DNA of 60,483 bases from Gammaproteobacteria bacterium (GTDB taxonomy: Bacteria > Pseudomonadota > Gammaproteobacteria > Steroidobacterales > Steroidobacteraceae), in the NCBI GenBank assembly GCA_027366635.1, contig DAHXNE010000032.1, positions 1-60,483 on the forward strand, read 5' to 3'. Each line of letters starts with the position of its first letter. The first letter of the stretch is position 1. Below, one piece after another: positions 54,118 to 60,483 of this stretch. The notes beneath the pieces are model-generated. The model saw only the letters and a list, made by a program, of their open reading frames with translations. It had not been told where the DNA came from and searched no databases. A program made the position numbers and the translations under genes.

Positions 54118-55011
54118 ATGACTCCGGCGGAATTCGCGCAATTCCAGGCGTTCTTGGCGGTCGCTGAGCGGCAGAGCTTCGCGCGCGCGGCGGCACATTT
54201 GGGCGTGACCCGCTCGTCGGTCAGCCAGTCGGTAAAGCAGCTCGAGCTGCGCCTGGACACGCGGTTGCTCAATCGCACCACCCGCAGCGTGGCACCTACG
54301 GCCGCCGGTGAGCGACTGATGCATGAGCTGCAGCCGGCCTTGCGAACGTTGCGGCAGGCCGCCGCCTCTGTACTCGAGTCACAAGAACGGGCAGCCGGCT
54401 CTGTGCGTCTCACGGTATCCCGGGTAGCGGCTGAGCTGTTCCTCGGGCCGAGACTTGCGGCGTTCAACCGTGAGTATCCGCACGTCACTCTGGAGGTCTC
54501 CGTCGATGATCGGATGATCGACATCATCAAGCACCGCTTCGACGCCGGCATCCGCCGAGGAGAACTGATCGAGCGAGACATGATTGCGCGACGGCTGACA
54601 TCCGATGCGCGCTATCTCGCCGTTGCCTCGCCTGAATACATCGCCACAAATGGGATGCCGGCGAAACCGCAGGACCTACGCCGCCATGTCTGCATTCAGA
54701 TCCGTCGCCGGGTCAACCAAACGCTGCCCACTTGGCAGTTTCGCGATCGTGGCGTCGACCTCGAGGTTAGGGTTGGCGGCAGATTGGTGGTGGATGATGC
54801 TCGTCTGGCACTGCGAGCGGCGCTCGATGGAGCCGGAATCGCGCGACTGGCCGAGGACTACGTCCGCGATGAGCTTGCCAGCGGACGACTGCAAGCGCTG
54901 CTCGCGCGGCATTCGCCGCTGCGCCCCGGGCTGTTTCTCTACTATCCCAGCCGTAAGGCGGGTACCGCGCTGCAAGCCTTGAGTGACTTTCTCACGCGTC
55001 CAAAACGTTGA
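54118..55011 (+). CDS. LysR-family transcriptional regulator
   Basis: This 297-residue regulator has the N-terminal winged helix: FLAVAERQSFARAAAHLGVTRSSVSQSVKQLELRLDTRLLNRTTRSVAPTAAG (about 12-62), followed by the two-lobed periplasmic-binding-like ligand domain (GSVRLTVSRVAAELFLGPRLAAF...). It matches the subgroup that often controls a divergently transcribed oxidoreductase or hydrolase gene. It very likely regulates the metallo-beta-lactamase-fold hydrolase across the AT-rich 89-bp gap. Confidence 0.93.
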   Translation: MTPAEFAQFQAFLAVAERQSFARAAAHLGVTRSSVSQSVKQLELRLDTRLLNRTTRSVAPTAAGERLMHELQPALRTLRQAAASVLESQERAAGSVRLTVSRVAAELFLGPRLAAFNREYPHVTLEVSVDDRMIDIIKHRFDAGIRRGELIERDMIARRLTSDARYLAVASPEYIATNGMPAKPQDLRRHVCIQIRRRVNQTLPTWQFRDRGVDLEVRVGGRLVVDDARLALRAALDGAGIARLAEDYVRDELASGRLQALLARHSPLRPGLFLYYPSRKAGTALQALSDFLTRPKR

Positions 55012-55450
55012 GAGCCATTGCTTTGTGACTTTCAGCCCGCATGCTGCTGCTCCGTTGCAAGTATCGCGCCCTCGCATTGCGTCAGGCAATTCCGCCGATC
55101 TCGAGCCTGAAGAGACCGTGCTCACCCGCGCTGTCTCAGCAACCGTGGGAGGTGCGCTCGCCACAACCCACATTCATGCAGCGACGGGCCTCGATGCGCC
55201 TACCCTGCGCTCTACTATCCCGTCCAACGCGAGCTCACCGGCCCGATGCGCCGGTAAGCCGCCATGGCACGCGATGTTGAACGCATGCAAGCCTGGGCGG
55301 GTCAACCGGCATGGATGGCGCGCGGAGCCGGAGGGATCATTTGTCAGGCGGCGTTGCGCTGGCGCGGAGCAATTGCTTCAGGGCCTGCCTTGACGATGCC
55401 GGACCCCGAGGTCAAAGGTCCGACGGGCAAGATGACTTGCGGGAGGCAAA
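55012..55450. other. Stretch without a recognisable gene downstream of lysR
   Basis: About 440 bp with only short, overlapping open frames. It leads into an isomerase stub, so it may contain further decayed coding sequence that I cannot identify. Confidence 0.4.
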
Positions 55451-55600
55451 ATGCCGAAAGACGCAGCTCTCTATTCCGACCCCATCTCTCCTTACATCTA
55501 CCTGCTGTTGCCAGATCTTGATCGCCTGCCCTCCTGGCTCGCCATACGTCCCGTACCGATTCTGCTCGCCGCTCTGCTCAATCATTCCGGCATCATATGA
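55451..55600 (+). pseudogene. 2-hydroxychromene-2-carboxylate isomerase stub
   Basis: The 49 codons match the N-terminus of DsbA-fold HCCA isomerases: YSDPISPYIYLLLPDLDRLP, then RPVPILLAALLNHSG, the family's FDFxSPYAYLA...P.LLGALLNHxG pattern, before a stop. The active-site Ser (SPY) is present, but the remaining 150 residues are missing. The family isomerises a naphthalene-catabolic intermediate with glutathione. Confidence 0.7.
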
Positions 55601-55659
55601 ATTCCGACTTCTTCAATACCTCGCCGCCGCGCGGCTCGAGTCCGACCGGTGCGAGGTCG

Positions 55660-56367
55660 TTACCACGGGACCGTCCGGCCCAGATAATCGAGGTATCGCA
55701 GCCCGGGGATGCCATGTGCAGCGAGCAGGGTGGTCACGAGGCTTGGGACGCTCTCCTCGATGGTCAGACGCGCATCCGGCCCACCCAGATCGGTCCGAAC
55801 CCACCCCGGTGCCATGAGGACCATCGGATGCCGATCCACGGCGCGGCGAGCCGCGAAGCTACGCATGAACATGTTGAGCGCAGCCTTGCTGCCGCGATAC
55901 ACCTCGCGCAGGCCGCTCGTATTGTTGGTGATGCTTCCCTGCCCGGAGGTCATGACACCGATCGTACCGGCATCGGCGACGACGTCGTAAAACGTGTCCA
56001 GCACCCGCATCGGACCGAGTGCGTTGGTGACCATGACGCGGATGAATTCCTCCGTTGCCACTTCACCGATGGTCTCGGCCGGATCGTTGGTCACACCAGC
56101 ATTGACGAACAGGATGTCGAACTTCCGGTCTCCGACCCGGGAGCGAAGCGCCACAATCTCCTCCGGCCGAGTGATGTCGACGCTCTCTATTTCGATTCTA
56201 CCTGACGAGCGCTGCGACAGGTCGTGCAGCCGCGTCCGCGACGTACCCCTGACCGTACCCATGACGTTCCAGTCGCGGCGCAGGAATTCCTCCGCCATTG
56301 CGTAGCCGAGCCCGCGCGAGGCGCCGACGAGCAGCAGAGTTTTGCGAACGGACGAGGTCGTACTCAC
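55660..56367 (-). CDS. Short-chain dehydrogenase/reductase (SDR)
   Basis: This 235-residue SDR has VGASRGLGYAMAEEFL (TGxxxGxG with V for T), NAGV (about 88-91) and the catalytic YRGSKAALNMFMRSF, with Ser in VMTSGQGS. NAD(P) specificity may be NADP because of arginines after the glycine motif. It follows the frameshifted methyltransferase by 5 bp, so the two probably form an operon opposite the tetR gene at 57121. Confidence 0.9.
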   Translation of the reverse strand: MSTTSSVRKTLLLVGASRGLGYAMAEEFLRRDWNVMGTVRGTSRTRLHDLSQRSSGRIEIESVDITRPEEIVALRSRVGDRKFDILFVNAGVTNDPAETIGEVATEEFIRVMVTNALGPMRVLDTFYDVVADAGTIGVMTSGQGSITNNTSGLREVYRGSKAALNMFMRSFAARRAVDRHPMVLMAPGWVRTDLGGPDARLTIEESVPSLVTTLLAAHGIPGLRYLDYLGRTVPW

Positions 56368-56372
56368 GCGCC

Positions 56373-57030
56373 TCAGAGCCTCATGGTGAGTTCGACGTCT
56401 TCTGCCAGGGAAACGGACAGGTAGCCGCCGGCTGCGTCCCGTACACGAGCAAGATAGTCCGGGCTCCAGTCCGCGTTGTCGGCCAGCACCAGGGAGCCAG
56501 GCCGAAGCCGCGGCTCGAGAAGGGAGAGCACCCTCGGGTAGAGGTTCTTCGCTCCGTCGAGGGGCACGAGGTCCATCGCTTCGGGCAGATCCGGTGCGAG
56601 TATCTCCAGTGCGTCGCCCGCTCGGATCTCGACGAGATCGTCGAGGCCCGCCGCGGTCAGATTGGCACGGGCCTGGGCAACCTTCACCGGCTCGAACTCG
56701 GTGCTGATGAGCAGACCACCGCCGTTGTCACGCAGCGCAGCGACGAGGTGCAAAGTCGAGACGCCAAATGAGGTCCCGAATTCCACGATCGTCCGGGCCC
56801 TACTCGACCGGGCGAGCAGGTAGAGGAGCGGTCTCCCTCAACACCGCCACGTGGAAATCCTTCAAGGCTCCGTAGAGCGCCCGGTAGTCCTTCGTGCGAG
56901 TCATCGGCGTGCCCGGATCGCCGGAAGGGAGTGCCCGCCTCTGCGCATCGAGCCGTGCGTCACTCGCTGCGGCTTCGGCGAATAGTTTGGCCGCTACGGC
57001 CGAACAGGGAGGGGTCGTCAGCGTCGTCAT
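56373..57030 (-). pseudogene. Class I SAM O-methyltransferase, split by a frameshift
   Basis: Two minus-strand frames together give one methyltransferase. The first (57030 to about 56805) reads MTTLTTPPCSAVAAKLFAEA and ends LRETAPL in the wrong frame. The second (from about 56815 to 56373) gives YLLARSSRARTIVEFGTSFGVSTLHLVAAL, which has the SAM-binding FGTSFG, and GLDDLVEIRAGDALEIL, PLDGAKNLYPRVLSLLEPRLRPG. A single indel of 1-2 bases near 56810 would restore a full protein of about 218 residues. Either it is a recent mutation or a sequencing error. Confidence 0.72.
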
Positions 57031-57072
57031 GGGGTTCGTCCTGCTGGATGGCAATCGCTCGTTGCCTGGCTA

Positions 57073-57109
57073 GAATACGAATAACGCATCGCATTTGCTA
57101 TTCGCGTTC
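57073..57109. promoter_or_regulatory. Inverted repeat, putative TetR operator
   Basis: GAATACGAATA (57073-57083) pairs with TATTCGCGTTC (57099-57109), with 9 of 11 positions matching and a 15-bp spacer. It lies in the 90-bp gap between the methyltransferase and tetR, and ends 12 bp before the tetR start codon. Autorepression by the adjacent TetR is likely. Confidence 0.6.
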
Positions 57110-57120
57110 CGGATAGGCCC

Positions 57121-57750
57121 ATGGCAAAACGTACGACACCAATCATTTCGCCGAGAAAGCAGCCGCGGCAGGACCGTTCGGCGCGGCTGGTTGCAGACAT
57201 TCTCGAGGCTGCTATTCGCGTTCTCGTGCGCGACGGTGCCCGTCGCTTCACAACTGCTCGGGTTGCGGAAAGGGCCGGCATCAGCGTCGGCTCGCTCTAT
57301 CAGTACTTTCCGAACAAGGAAGCAATCCTCTTTCGCCTACAGGAGGAGGAGCGGGGACAAACGATGACGGAGCTGCGCCGTATCCTCGGCGATGAGAGCG
57401 TGGCACCGCTCGAGCGCCTTCGGGCTGCGGTACGGATGTTCTTCCGGTCCGAGTGCGACGAGGCGGCGTTCCGGAGCGCCCTGGAGGAGACTGCACCGCT
57501 CTACCGCGAAGCTCCGCAAGCGCGTGCTCACTCGGAGGAGGGGCGCCGCTTGATGGAGCGGTTCATGAGTGATGCGCTGCCTCGGGCCACCCCACGCAAT
57601 CGCGCCTTCGCGGCGGATATGATTGGCACGGTCATGTCCGCGGCGGGAAAGGCGATCTCCAGCCAGAACCGCTCCCGCTCTCAAGTCGATGAACTCGCGG
57701 CGGCGGTGGGAGAGATGTTCTGCCTCTATTTGAAAGCGTATGGGGATTGA
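57121..57750 (+). CDS. TetR/AcrR-family regulator
   Basis: This 209-residue regulator has the TetR helix-turn-helix about residues 27-72: ILEAAIRVLVRDGARRFTTARVAERAGISVGSLYQYFPNKEAILFRL. The C-terminal domain (about 80-205) is helical. It starts with a basic extension (MAKRTTPIISPRKQPRQDRS). It diverges from the methyltransferase/SDR operon, and is the probable repressor of both through the inverted repeat at 57073. Confidence 0.93.
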   Translation: MAKRTTPIISPRKQPRQDRSARLVADILEAAIRVLVRDGARRFTTARVAERAGISVGSLYQYFPNKEAILFRLQEEERGQTMTELRRILGDESVAPLERLRAAVRMFFRSECDEAAFRSALEETAPLYREAPQARAHSEEGRRLMERFMSDALPRATPRNRAFAADMIGTVMSAAGKAISSQNRSRSQVDELAAAVGEMFCLYLKAYGD

Positions 57751-57780
57751 GTCCTCGGAAAGCGCCGGCGTGTACGTCAT

Positions 57781-57921
57781 TCACCGCAGAATCCACGCCC
57801 GCGCCTCGAAGTCCTTGCCGGCGCAGGCACATTCGCGCCCGCAGCACCGGCAACGCACGCCAAGCGACCACGCGCCGTCGTAGTTCCCGATGCGGTCGCG
57901 CTTGTCGATCGGAAAGGGCAT
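57781..57921 (-). CDS. Short Cys-rich hypothetical ORF
   Basis: This 46-residue frame (MPFPIDKRDRIGNYDGAWSL...) contains the cluster VRCRCCGRECACAG. It resembles the start of small Cys-rich proteins carried by mobile plasmids, though I cannot name a family, and it may be a truncated piece of the decayed mobile element that follows. Confidence 0.3.
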   Translation of the reverse strand: MPFPIDKRDRIGNYDGAWSLGVRCRCCGRECACAGKDFEARAWILR

Positions 57922-58084
57922 TCTTGGAATCGCGCGAGCGGGAAGACTTCGTGTAACCAACATCACAAGCGCTGTACGGGACCGATTCCCGCGGTGCCCC
58001 GGATGGGGCAAACTGAAGTGGCCCCTACGCCGCGGAGTTTTGAGACGGGTTTTGATCGACGTGTTGCATTCTGCACGCATGCTC

Positions 58085-58885
58085 GGTCGATCACCACAAC
58101 ACCGGCTACGCCCACGTCGTCGTCCGGGGCGTCCTCGACGATAGCCGCATCCTCGACATGGTCGGCGACCATTTTGCCCATGGCGTCCGCCACCGGGCAG
58201 GCGAATTGATAACGGTGGAACGTGGGCCGCAGACCGCGCTTGATGCCGCCCGCAAGCCGACCGCCGAGCTGGATGCCGAACGACTGACCCAGCTCGACCG
58301 GATGCTGATCGCCGAGCAGCGGGACAGCGGTGTCGCGCCCTGCGGCCCGACGCCGCCGAGAGTTATACGGCGCGAGCCAACCGACATCTGCTGATCGACC
58401 GAGCGAAGAAACGGGCACGCCACGACCTCGCCACCGAGACCGAGCCGGGGCGCTGGGCTGTCTCGGCCAGGGTCGAGCCGACCTTGAAGGCATTGGGCGA
58501 GCGCAACGACATCATCAAGACCATGCACCGGGCACTGGCCGATCACCGCGTCGCGGACGAGGAGCGCGGCCACATCGTCTCGCTCGATCCCGTACCGACC
58601 AAGGCCGAGCCGAGATACGCCGACCTCAACATCCATGCCATGGCGGAAGCCAATGACGGCATCGACCGGCCGAGCAAGCATCTGGAAGTCACGCGGTGCA
58701 TCATCGAACGCCGTCACGGTGACCGCGACGCCTTTATCCGTTCCCATGTCCGCCGCCTCGAAGCATTGCGCCGCGCCAGCCATGTCGAGCGCATCGACGC
58801 CCATTACTCCGCGCAGATCCTGCGTGCCCACCAAGCACATGAACGCGACCGTAGGCGGCTCTACCGGGAACGGTTCTTCGTCTAA
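58085..58885 (+). pseudogene. DUF3363 (VirD2-like) plasmid relaxase remnant
   Basis: From 58089 one frame reads DHHNTGYAHVVVRGVLDDSR, DRMLIAEQRDSG, the relaxase histidine region and linker. A frameshift near 58340 moves to another frame with ATETEPGRWAVSARVEPTLKALGERNDIIKTMHRAL, typical of DUF3363 proteins of mobilisable plasmids. After 58580 the reading jumps to a C-terminal segment (IRSHVRRLEALRRASHVERI), so an internal part has been lost. The N-terminal relaxase motifs are missing. This shows that the right end of the window contains decayed conjugation genes. Confidence 0.68.
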
Positions 58886-59285
58886 GCACAGCAGCCGCTT
58901 CCCTTCCCCGACCCGCCGTCCTGATCCGCCTACGCCGTCGCTCCATCGCCATGATCACTCTCACGCCTCACGTCCATCACCGATCGCGAAAACCGCGCCA
59001 TCAAATATCGTGGCGCGTCTCACAACCCTGCCTCGTGGCGAACAGCCGGTGTGCAAGCGGAGTGGGTGCCTTCGCGGGGAACCGGCTGCACGGAAGGTGC
59101 TCGCGCGTGGAGGAAACTGCGCGGACGGTACTCCGCAGCGCGCCGAGGGCGGCGCCCTAAGCTTTACCTCGTCAAATGCCGGCTGGACTTTGTCTACCCG
59201 TCTGCTGAAAAATAGATGGAAATGGGTGGACATTCGGCTTCAGCCGTGTCACAAATGTTTGGATGGAAATAGATGGTTGAACGGC
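58886..59285. other. Gap between relaxase remnant and Fic gene
   Basis: About 400 bp without a recognisable gene. It contains short direct repeats of AATAGATGG near 59211-59275. The Fic gene promoter should lie here. Confidence 0.4.
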
Positions 59286-60338
59286 ATGGCGCTCAATACC
59301 GCGACCGTACGCATCACTCCCGAAATCCTCTCGTTGATCGCGGAGATCGACGAGTTCAAGGGCGCCTGGCGGGCGATCGGCCGGATTGCGCCGGAACGTC
59401 TATCCAGCCTGCGTCGCGTCGCCACGATCGAGAGCATCGGTTCTTCGACCCGCATCGAGGGTGCCAAGCTCAGCGACCGCGAGGTCGAGCAGTTGCTGGC
59501 GAACATCCGCATCGGCTCGTTCGCCACGCGCGATGAGCAGGAGGCCGCCGGCTATGCCGAGGTCATGGAGACGATCTTCAATGCCTGGGGCTCGATCCCG
59601 CTGACCGAAAACCATATCCGGCAGCTCCATCGCGATCTGCTGTTCCATTCGTCGAAAGACGAGCGGCATCGCGGCACTTACAAGACGCTCGCCAATCACA
59701 TCGAAGCCTTCGACGAGGACGGTAAGAGCCTCGGCGTGGTGTTCGAGACCGCCACGCCCTTCGATACGCCGCGCCGTATGGCCGAGTTGGTTGACTGGGT
59801 CGCCGAGCGGGAGAAGGACAGGAGCCTGCATCCGCTGCTAGTGGTGGCGATGTTCGTCGTGGTGTTTCTGGAGATCCATCCTTTTCAGGATGGCAATGGC
59901 CGTCTGTCGCGCATCCTGACCACGCTCATGCTGCTGCGGGCGAGCTACTCCTATGTGCCCTACAGCTCGCTGGAGAGCGTGATCGAGCAGAGCAAGGAAG
60001 GCTATTACCTCTCGCTGCGGCGGACGCAGGGGACGATCCGCACAGACGCACCGGACTGGAATCCGTGGCTGGAGTTCTTCCTGCGCGCCTTGCAGCGGCA
60101 GAAGCAGCGCCTCGAAAAGAAAATGGAGCGCGAGCGCATCATGCTCGCCGACATGCCGGAATTGTCGGTGCTGATCTTAGAGTTGGTGCGCGAGCACGGC
60201 AGGGTGACGGTGGCTGAGGCGGTGCGCGTGAGCGGCGCCAGTCGAAACACCATTAAGGATCATCTGAAGTCGCTCGTCGCGCGGGGTCATCTGGCCTTGC
60301 ATGGCGGCGGTCGGGGAGCGTGGTATGGCCTCGTTTGA
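59286..60338 (+). CDS. Fic-family AMP-transferase with inhibitory helix and winged-helix C-terminus
   Basis: This 350-residue protein has a Fic domain with the complete active motif HPFQDGNGRLSR (about 198-209; catalytic His first). An inhibitory helix, SSTRIEG (S/T-x-x-x-E-G, about 56-62), lies before it on the same chain, as in class II Fic proteins, which are auto-inhibited. The C-terminal 60 residues form a winged helix-like domain (TVAEAVRVSGASRNTIKDHLKSL). Such proteins adenylylate target proteins and are often of mobile origin. The ATG at 59286 begins the family-like sequence. The gene ends 1 bp before an IS200/IS605-like repeat. Confidence 0.9.
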   Translation: MALNTATVRITPEILSLIAEIDEFKGAWRAIGRIAPERLSSLRRVATIESIGSSTRIEGAKLSDREVEQLLANIRIGSFATRDEQEAAGYAEVMETIFNAWGSIPLTENHIRQLHRDLLFHSSKDERHRGTYKTLANHIEAFDEDGKSLGVVFETATPFDTPRRMAELVDWVAEREKDRSLHPLLVVAMFVVVFLEIHPFQDGNGRLSRILTTLMLLRASYSYVPYSSLESVIEQSKEGYYLSLRRTQGTIRTDAPDWNPWLEFFLRALQRQKQRLEKKMERERIMLADMPELSVLILELVREHGRVTVAEAVRVSGASRNTIKDHLKSLVARGHLALHGGGRGAWYGLV

Positions 60339-60339
60339 C

Positions 60340-60483
60340 CATGAAGCGAACATGGACGTGAGCGACCCCGCCGGCTTTGAGCCACTGCGCAGCGTCCGCG
60401 CGCGCCAGTCATTGCGACGCTGCGCGCGCAGTGAAGCGGGGCGTCCGGCGGCAGGTGTTGTTTTGTCCTGCCCGTTGAGGCGG
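60340..60483 (+). repeat. IS200/IS605-like left end, copy 2 (cut by window edge)
   Basis: This copy matches 18210-18350 over its whole visible length, with one 3-bp indel and four other substitutions. In the first copy the sequence continues for 26 bp into a tnpB-like gene, so a tnpB is expected just beyond the window. Both hairpins are present. The window ends exactly inside the repeat. Confidence 0.7.

Noticed and set aside
59286-60338. Fic as the toxin of a two-gene toxin-antitoxin system
   Set aside because: No separate small antitoxin lies beside it, and an inhibitory helix is present within the same protein, so it is a class II Fic protein.
18210-60483. A 42-kb composite transposon bounded by the two IS-like repeats
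   Set aside because: The interval contains ordinary genes such as phrB, msrPQ and amtB, the ends are in direct orientation of the same left end only, and IS200/IS605 elements do not form composite transposons in this way.

Overview
This window is about 60.5 kb of GC-rich bacterial chromosome, apparently from a gammaproteobacterium. The content (MsrPQ, an EmrAB/NodT-type pump, NtrC/NtrY-like regulators, Blc lipocalin, REP-like intergenic repeats) suggests something near the Xanthomonadales/Nevskiales, but this is inferred from gene content, not from a phylogeny. No rRNA, tRNA or CRISPR array was seen. The left edge cuts a DUF2878 gene. The right edge stops inside a repeat that is also present at 18.2 kb, as expected if a contig was broken at a repeat.

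The left third (0-17 kb) is well-packed chromosome. At 0-2.8 kb lies the end of a membrane-lipid/oxidative-stress operon (DUF2878, DUF1295, cyclopropane-synthase-like methyltransferase, lipocalin), followed by a SPOR lipoprotein. At 3.9-11.8 kb is a MacAB-like export operon with its own sigma-54 regulator and NtrY-like kinase; a near-consensus -24/-12 promoter lies just before its first gene. At 11.9-16.6 kb a MarR-controlled EmrA/EmrB/outer-membrane-factor pump runs on the minus strand, with a palindrome lying over its promoter. A TMEM175-type channel and a DksA-like zinc-finger gene follow.

From 18.2 to 20.3 kb is a small scar: an IS200/IS605-like left end, a broken tnpB joined tail-to-tail to a broken tyrosine recombinase, and then a PIN/ribbon-helix-helix pair with a third ORF. 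From 20.4 to 41.4 kb the genome is ordinary again: DUF167, an ABC exporter, photolyase, an outer-membrane MetA-like protein, DUF1993, msrPQ, a zinc-ribbon protein, amtB, a LysM/YkuD L,D-transpeptidase, a GNAT, and an S10 serine carboxypeptidase. Its last part is the most unusual pair in the window: a B12-binding radical SAM protein followed by a 949-residue fusion of acyl carrier, fatty-acyl AMP ligase and PlsC acyltransferase. I read these two as a possible uncharacterised lipid-modification module.

From 41.8 kb to the end the sequence is accessory DNA full of decayed pieces: an IS5-like transposase, a lower-GC MipA gene, a Dam methylase fused in frame to an IS66 transposase, a hydroxychromene-carboxylate isomerase stub, a frameshifted methyltransferase and a decayed DUF3363 relaxase. 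Intact genes between them are small regulator/enzyme cassettes (TetR with two SDRs, LysR with a metallo-beta-lactamase-fold hydrolase, a second TetR with an SDR), an AbrB/Doc toxin-antitoxin pair, a heterodimeric ABC exporter and a Fic AMP-transferase. The Fic gene ends 1 nt before the second copy of the IS200/IS605-like end.
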